A program made the translations under genes and the position numbers. From positions 40,383-79,165 of the forward strand of contig CAJULM010000007.1 of assembly GCA_910587285.1 (NCBI GenBank): a stretch of DNA of 38,783 nt, read 5' to 3'. Origin of the DNA: an uncultured Oscillospiraceae bacterium. Lineage in GTDB: Bacteria > Bacillota > Clostridia > Oscillospirales > Oscillospiraceae. Under the pieces are notes generated by a model. The model saw only the letters and a program-made list of their open reading frames with translations, had not been told where the DNA came from and searched no databases. Shown here in pieces: positions 36,743 to 38,783 of this stretch. The stretch's first letter is position 1. Every line of letters begins with the position of its first letter.

Positions 36743-37657
36743 TTATGCGGATTGGGTGAAGAACAGGGCCGCGCCGCCGAAGATGCCGGCGTTGTTGCCC
36801 AGCTGGGCCAGGGCGAAGCGGACGTTCCCGCAGGGGGGGAATACGTTTTGCTTGAAGGCGGCCTCCACCGGGTCCAGCAGGGCCCGGCCCGCGGCGGACA
36901 CACCGCCCCCCAGCAGCACCATCTCCGGGTTGACCACGCAGCCCAGAATGGCGGCGGCCATGCCCAGGGCGCTGCCCGCCTCGTCCACCACCCGGCGGGC
37001 GTTTTCATCCCCGGCGGCGGCCGCGTCGTACACGTCCTTGGCGGTGAGGGCCTCCATCTCGCAGAAGGGGGCGTATTCCCGGGCGGCGCGGATGATGCCG
37101 GTGGCGGAGGCGGTGACCTCCAGGCAGCCGTGCTTGCCGCAGGAGCACTGCCAGTCGGGGCGGAAGGGCATGGGCAGGTGGCCCACCTCGCCGCCGCCGC
37201 CGGTGGCCCCGGCCACAATGCGCCCGTTGCAGATGACGCCGCCGCCGATGCCCGTGCCCACGGTGAGCATCACCAGGTTGCGGCAGCCCTTGCCGCCGCC
37301 CTGCCACAGCTCGCCCAGGGTGGCCAGGTTGGCGTCGTTTTCCACCTTCACGGGCATATTGATCCGGCAGCCCAGCTCCTGGGCGATGTTGGTGTCCCCC
37401 CAGCCCAGGTTGACGCAGCCCCGGACCACGGACTGCTCCAGCACGGGGCCGGGCACGCCCACCCCCGCGCCGATGCACATGGCGTCCGGGAAGCTGTCCA
37501 TCACCTGGCGGATGTTGGCGGCGATGTCGTCAAAGGTGACGGCCAGGTCCCGCGAGGAGGGGAACTCCCGCTTTTCCAACAGATCGCCCTCCTGGCTCAC
37601 CAGACCCAGCTTGACGGTGGTGCCGCCGATGTCCACACCGAAGCAAACCTGTTTCAT
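36743..37657 (-). CDS. glcK: ROK-family glucokinase
   Basis: A 304-residue sugar kinase that phosphorylates glucose with ATP. The N-terminal phosphate motif is GVDIGGTTVKLGLV. The ROK substrate and zinc motifs are GEVGHLPM and CSCGKHGCLE (Cys ligands plus the upstream His), and GTGIGGGVI is the sugar-binding loop. The ROK family also contains repressors, but there is no N-terminal helix-turn-helix, so it is a kinase. ATG at 37657 with AGGAGGGC upstream. It lies between glgP (17-bp gap) and pgi (43-bp gap), which supports glucose as substrate. Confidence 0.94.
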   Translation of the reverse strand: MKQVCFGVDIGGTTVKLGLVSQEGDLLEKREFPSSRDLAVTFDDIAANIRQVMDSFPDAMCIGAGVGVPGPVLEQSVVRGCVNLGWGDTNIAQELGCRINMPVKVENDANLATLGELWQGGGKGCRNLVMLTVGTGIGGGVICNGRIVAGATGGGGEVGHLPMPFRPDWQCSCGKHGCLEVTASATGIIRAAREYAPFCEMEALTAKDVYDAAAAGDENARRVVDEAGSALGMAAAILGCVVNPEMVLLGGGVSAAGRALLDPVEAAFKQNVFPPCGNVRFALAQLGNNAGIFGGAALFFTQSA

Positions 37658-37674
37658 GGCTCAGCCCTCCTATA

Positions 37675-38783
37675 TTATTTCGTGTGCCAGATGTTCTTGG
37701 CGTACTCGTCGATGGCCCGGTCGGCGGAGAAGAAGCCGGCCTTGGCGATGTTCACCAGGGACATTTTGTTGAAGCGGGTCTTGTCGCCGTAGATGGCGGA
37801 CACGTCCCGCTGGGCGCGGACATAGTCGTGGAAGTCGGCCAGGCACATATAGGGGTCGGCCGGGCCCTTGTGGTTGGTGGTGAGGGAGCGCACCACATCG
37901 TCAAAGTGCATCCCGCTGAAGCCGCCCATGAGCAGGTCCATCACTTCCTTGAGCTCGCCGTCCCCCCGCACATAGTCCAGGGGATTGTAGCCCCGGCGCC
38001 ACAGGTCGTTGACCTCCTCCGTCTTCAGGCCGAACAGGACGATGTTCTCGTCGCCCACCTGCTCGTGAATCTCCACGTTGGCGCCGTCCAGAGTGCCCAG
38101 AGTCACCGCGCCGTTGATCATCAGCTTCATGTTGCCGGTGCCGCTGGCCTCCTTGCCGGCGATGGAAATCTGCTCGGAAATCTCGGCGGCGGGGATGATG
38201 ATCTCCGCCAGGGAGACGTTGTAATCCTCCATGAACACCACCTTCAGCTTGTCCTGAACGTCGGGATCGTGGTTAATCATGCTGGACACGGCCACGATGA
38301 GCTGGATGATCTGCTTGGCCATGATATAGCCGGCGGACGCCTTGGCGGCGAAGACGAAGGTGCGGGGCTGGAACGGGGCGTGGGGATTGCGCTTGATCTC
38401 CAGGTACATATGGAGAATCTGGAGCACGTTGAGCAGCTGCCGCTTGTACTCGTGCAGACGCTTGATCTGCACGTCGAACAGGGAGTTGGGGTCCACATAG
38501 ACGCCGTTGCGCTTCAAAATCAGGTCGGCCAGCCGCTTTTTGTTGGCCAGCTTGATGTCCTGGAGCTTTTGGAGGACCTGGGCGTCGTCCTGGTACTTCA
38601 GCAGCTTTTCCAGCTGGGTGCTGTCCTTGGTGAAGCCGTCCCCGATGAGCTCCTGGAGCAGAGCGGTGAGCTGGGGGTTGGACTGGCACAGCCAGCGCCG
38701 GTAGGCGATGCCGTTGGTGACGTTGCAGAAGTGGTCGGGCTCCATCTGATAGTAATCCCGGAAAATGCTGTTCTCCAGGATTT
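37675..38783 (-). CDS. glgP: Glycogen/starch phosphorylase, C-terminal part (gene continues beyond the window)
   Basis: The frame is open to the window edge (ILENSIFRDYYQMEPDH), so the true start is outside; an internal ATG at 38745 should not be taken as the start. About 369 of the usual ~800 residues are present. The pyridoxal-phosphate signature EASGTGNMKLMINGAVTLGT followed by LDGANVEI carries the Lys that binds the cofactor. The product releases glucose-1-phosphate from glycogen. The C-terminus is IDEYAKNIWHTK. First visible gene of a glycogen-use operon with glcK and pgi. Confidence 0.95.
   Translation of the reverse strand, partial: ILENSIFRDYYQMEPDHFCNVTNGIAYRRWLCQSNPQLTALLQELIGDGFTKDSTQLEKLLKYQDDAQVLQKLQDIKLANKKRLADLILKRNGVYVDPNSLFDVQIKRLHEYKRQLLNVLQILHMYLEIKRNPHAPFQPRTFVFAAKASAGYIMAKQIIQLIVAVSSMINHDPDVQDKLKVVFMEDYNVSLAEIIIPAAEISEQISIAGKEASGTGNMKLMINGAVTLGTLDGANVEIHEQVGDENIVLFGLKTEEVNDLWRRGYNPLDYVRGDGELKEVMDLLMGGFSGMHFDDVVRSLTTNHKGPADPYMCLADFHDYVRAQRDVSAIYGDKTRFNKMSLVNIAKAGFFSADRAIDEYAKNIWHTK

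Overview
The window reads as one end of an assembled contig from a GC-rich Gram-positive anaerobe, most likely a clostridial gut organism of the Oscillospiraceae / Flavonifractor type. That placement is an inference from several things. The core genes are Firmicutes-like. Sigma-A promoters of the TTGACA/TATAAT type with GGAGG ribosome sites recur. There is a T-box leader, a class B sortase with an IPETG substrate, a consensus Bacillus-type parS site and high GC third codon positions. The first 49 bases are not biological: they are an Illumina P5/Read-1 adapter left on the contig end.

Layout. 52-2703: a truncated cell-wall-anchored surface protein with a Pro-Asp repeat stalk, then its likely class B sortase. 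2778-7144 (minus): a two-gene ABC exporter whose FtsX-type permease carries a coiled coil of about 400 residues. 7307-8214: mntP behind a probable yybP-ykoY Mn riboswitch with a clear terminator. 8271-15952 (minus): rpoB-rpoC from their own promoter, with no rplJL next to them. 16199-19095: cytidine deaminase, an unknown membrane protein and a MATE exporter. 19145-20745 (minus): a ZIP metal transporter and a translationally coupled pair of half-length TauE/SafE proteins. 20925-23041: a TetR regulator and a radical SAM/SPASM-like protein. 23155-28190: a five-gene oligopeptide/nickel-type ABC importer. 28305-29512 (minus): a MarR regulator coupled to a full-length TauE. 29664-30182: a small membrane-anchored unknown. 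30179-32382: leuA (type 2) behind a T-box leader. 32383-33444: a repeat element, a perfect parS site and proC. 33486-34211 (minus): yebC. 34300-35432: an AT-richer accessory islet. 35437-38783 (minus): pgi, glucokinase and a truncated glgP, which together feed glycogen and glucose into glycolysis.

The most unusual parts are small. (1) At 35014-35432 a 31-codon ORF with a hairpin-sequestered ribosome site faces two tandem antisense RNA cassettes. Each cassette has its own TTGACA-N17-TATCAT promoter, and the first runs into the ORF's 3' end at a bidirectional hairpin; this looks like a type I toxin-antitoxin locus. (2) The leuA T-box has a complete antiterminator (AGGG/CCCT, 7-nt UGGUACC bulge, GCGGAAT/ATTTCGC), but its apical loop is about 178 nt long and carries a dispersed repeat. 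A second copy of that repeat lies just after leuA, and both copies show the same ~136-nt partial tandem layout. (3) A perfect parS palindrome sits upstream of proC.

All functional names rest on recognisable motifs and context read by eye. No database search or folding program was run.
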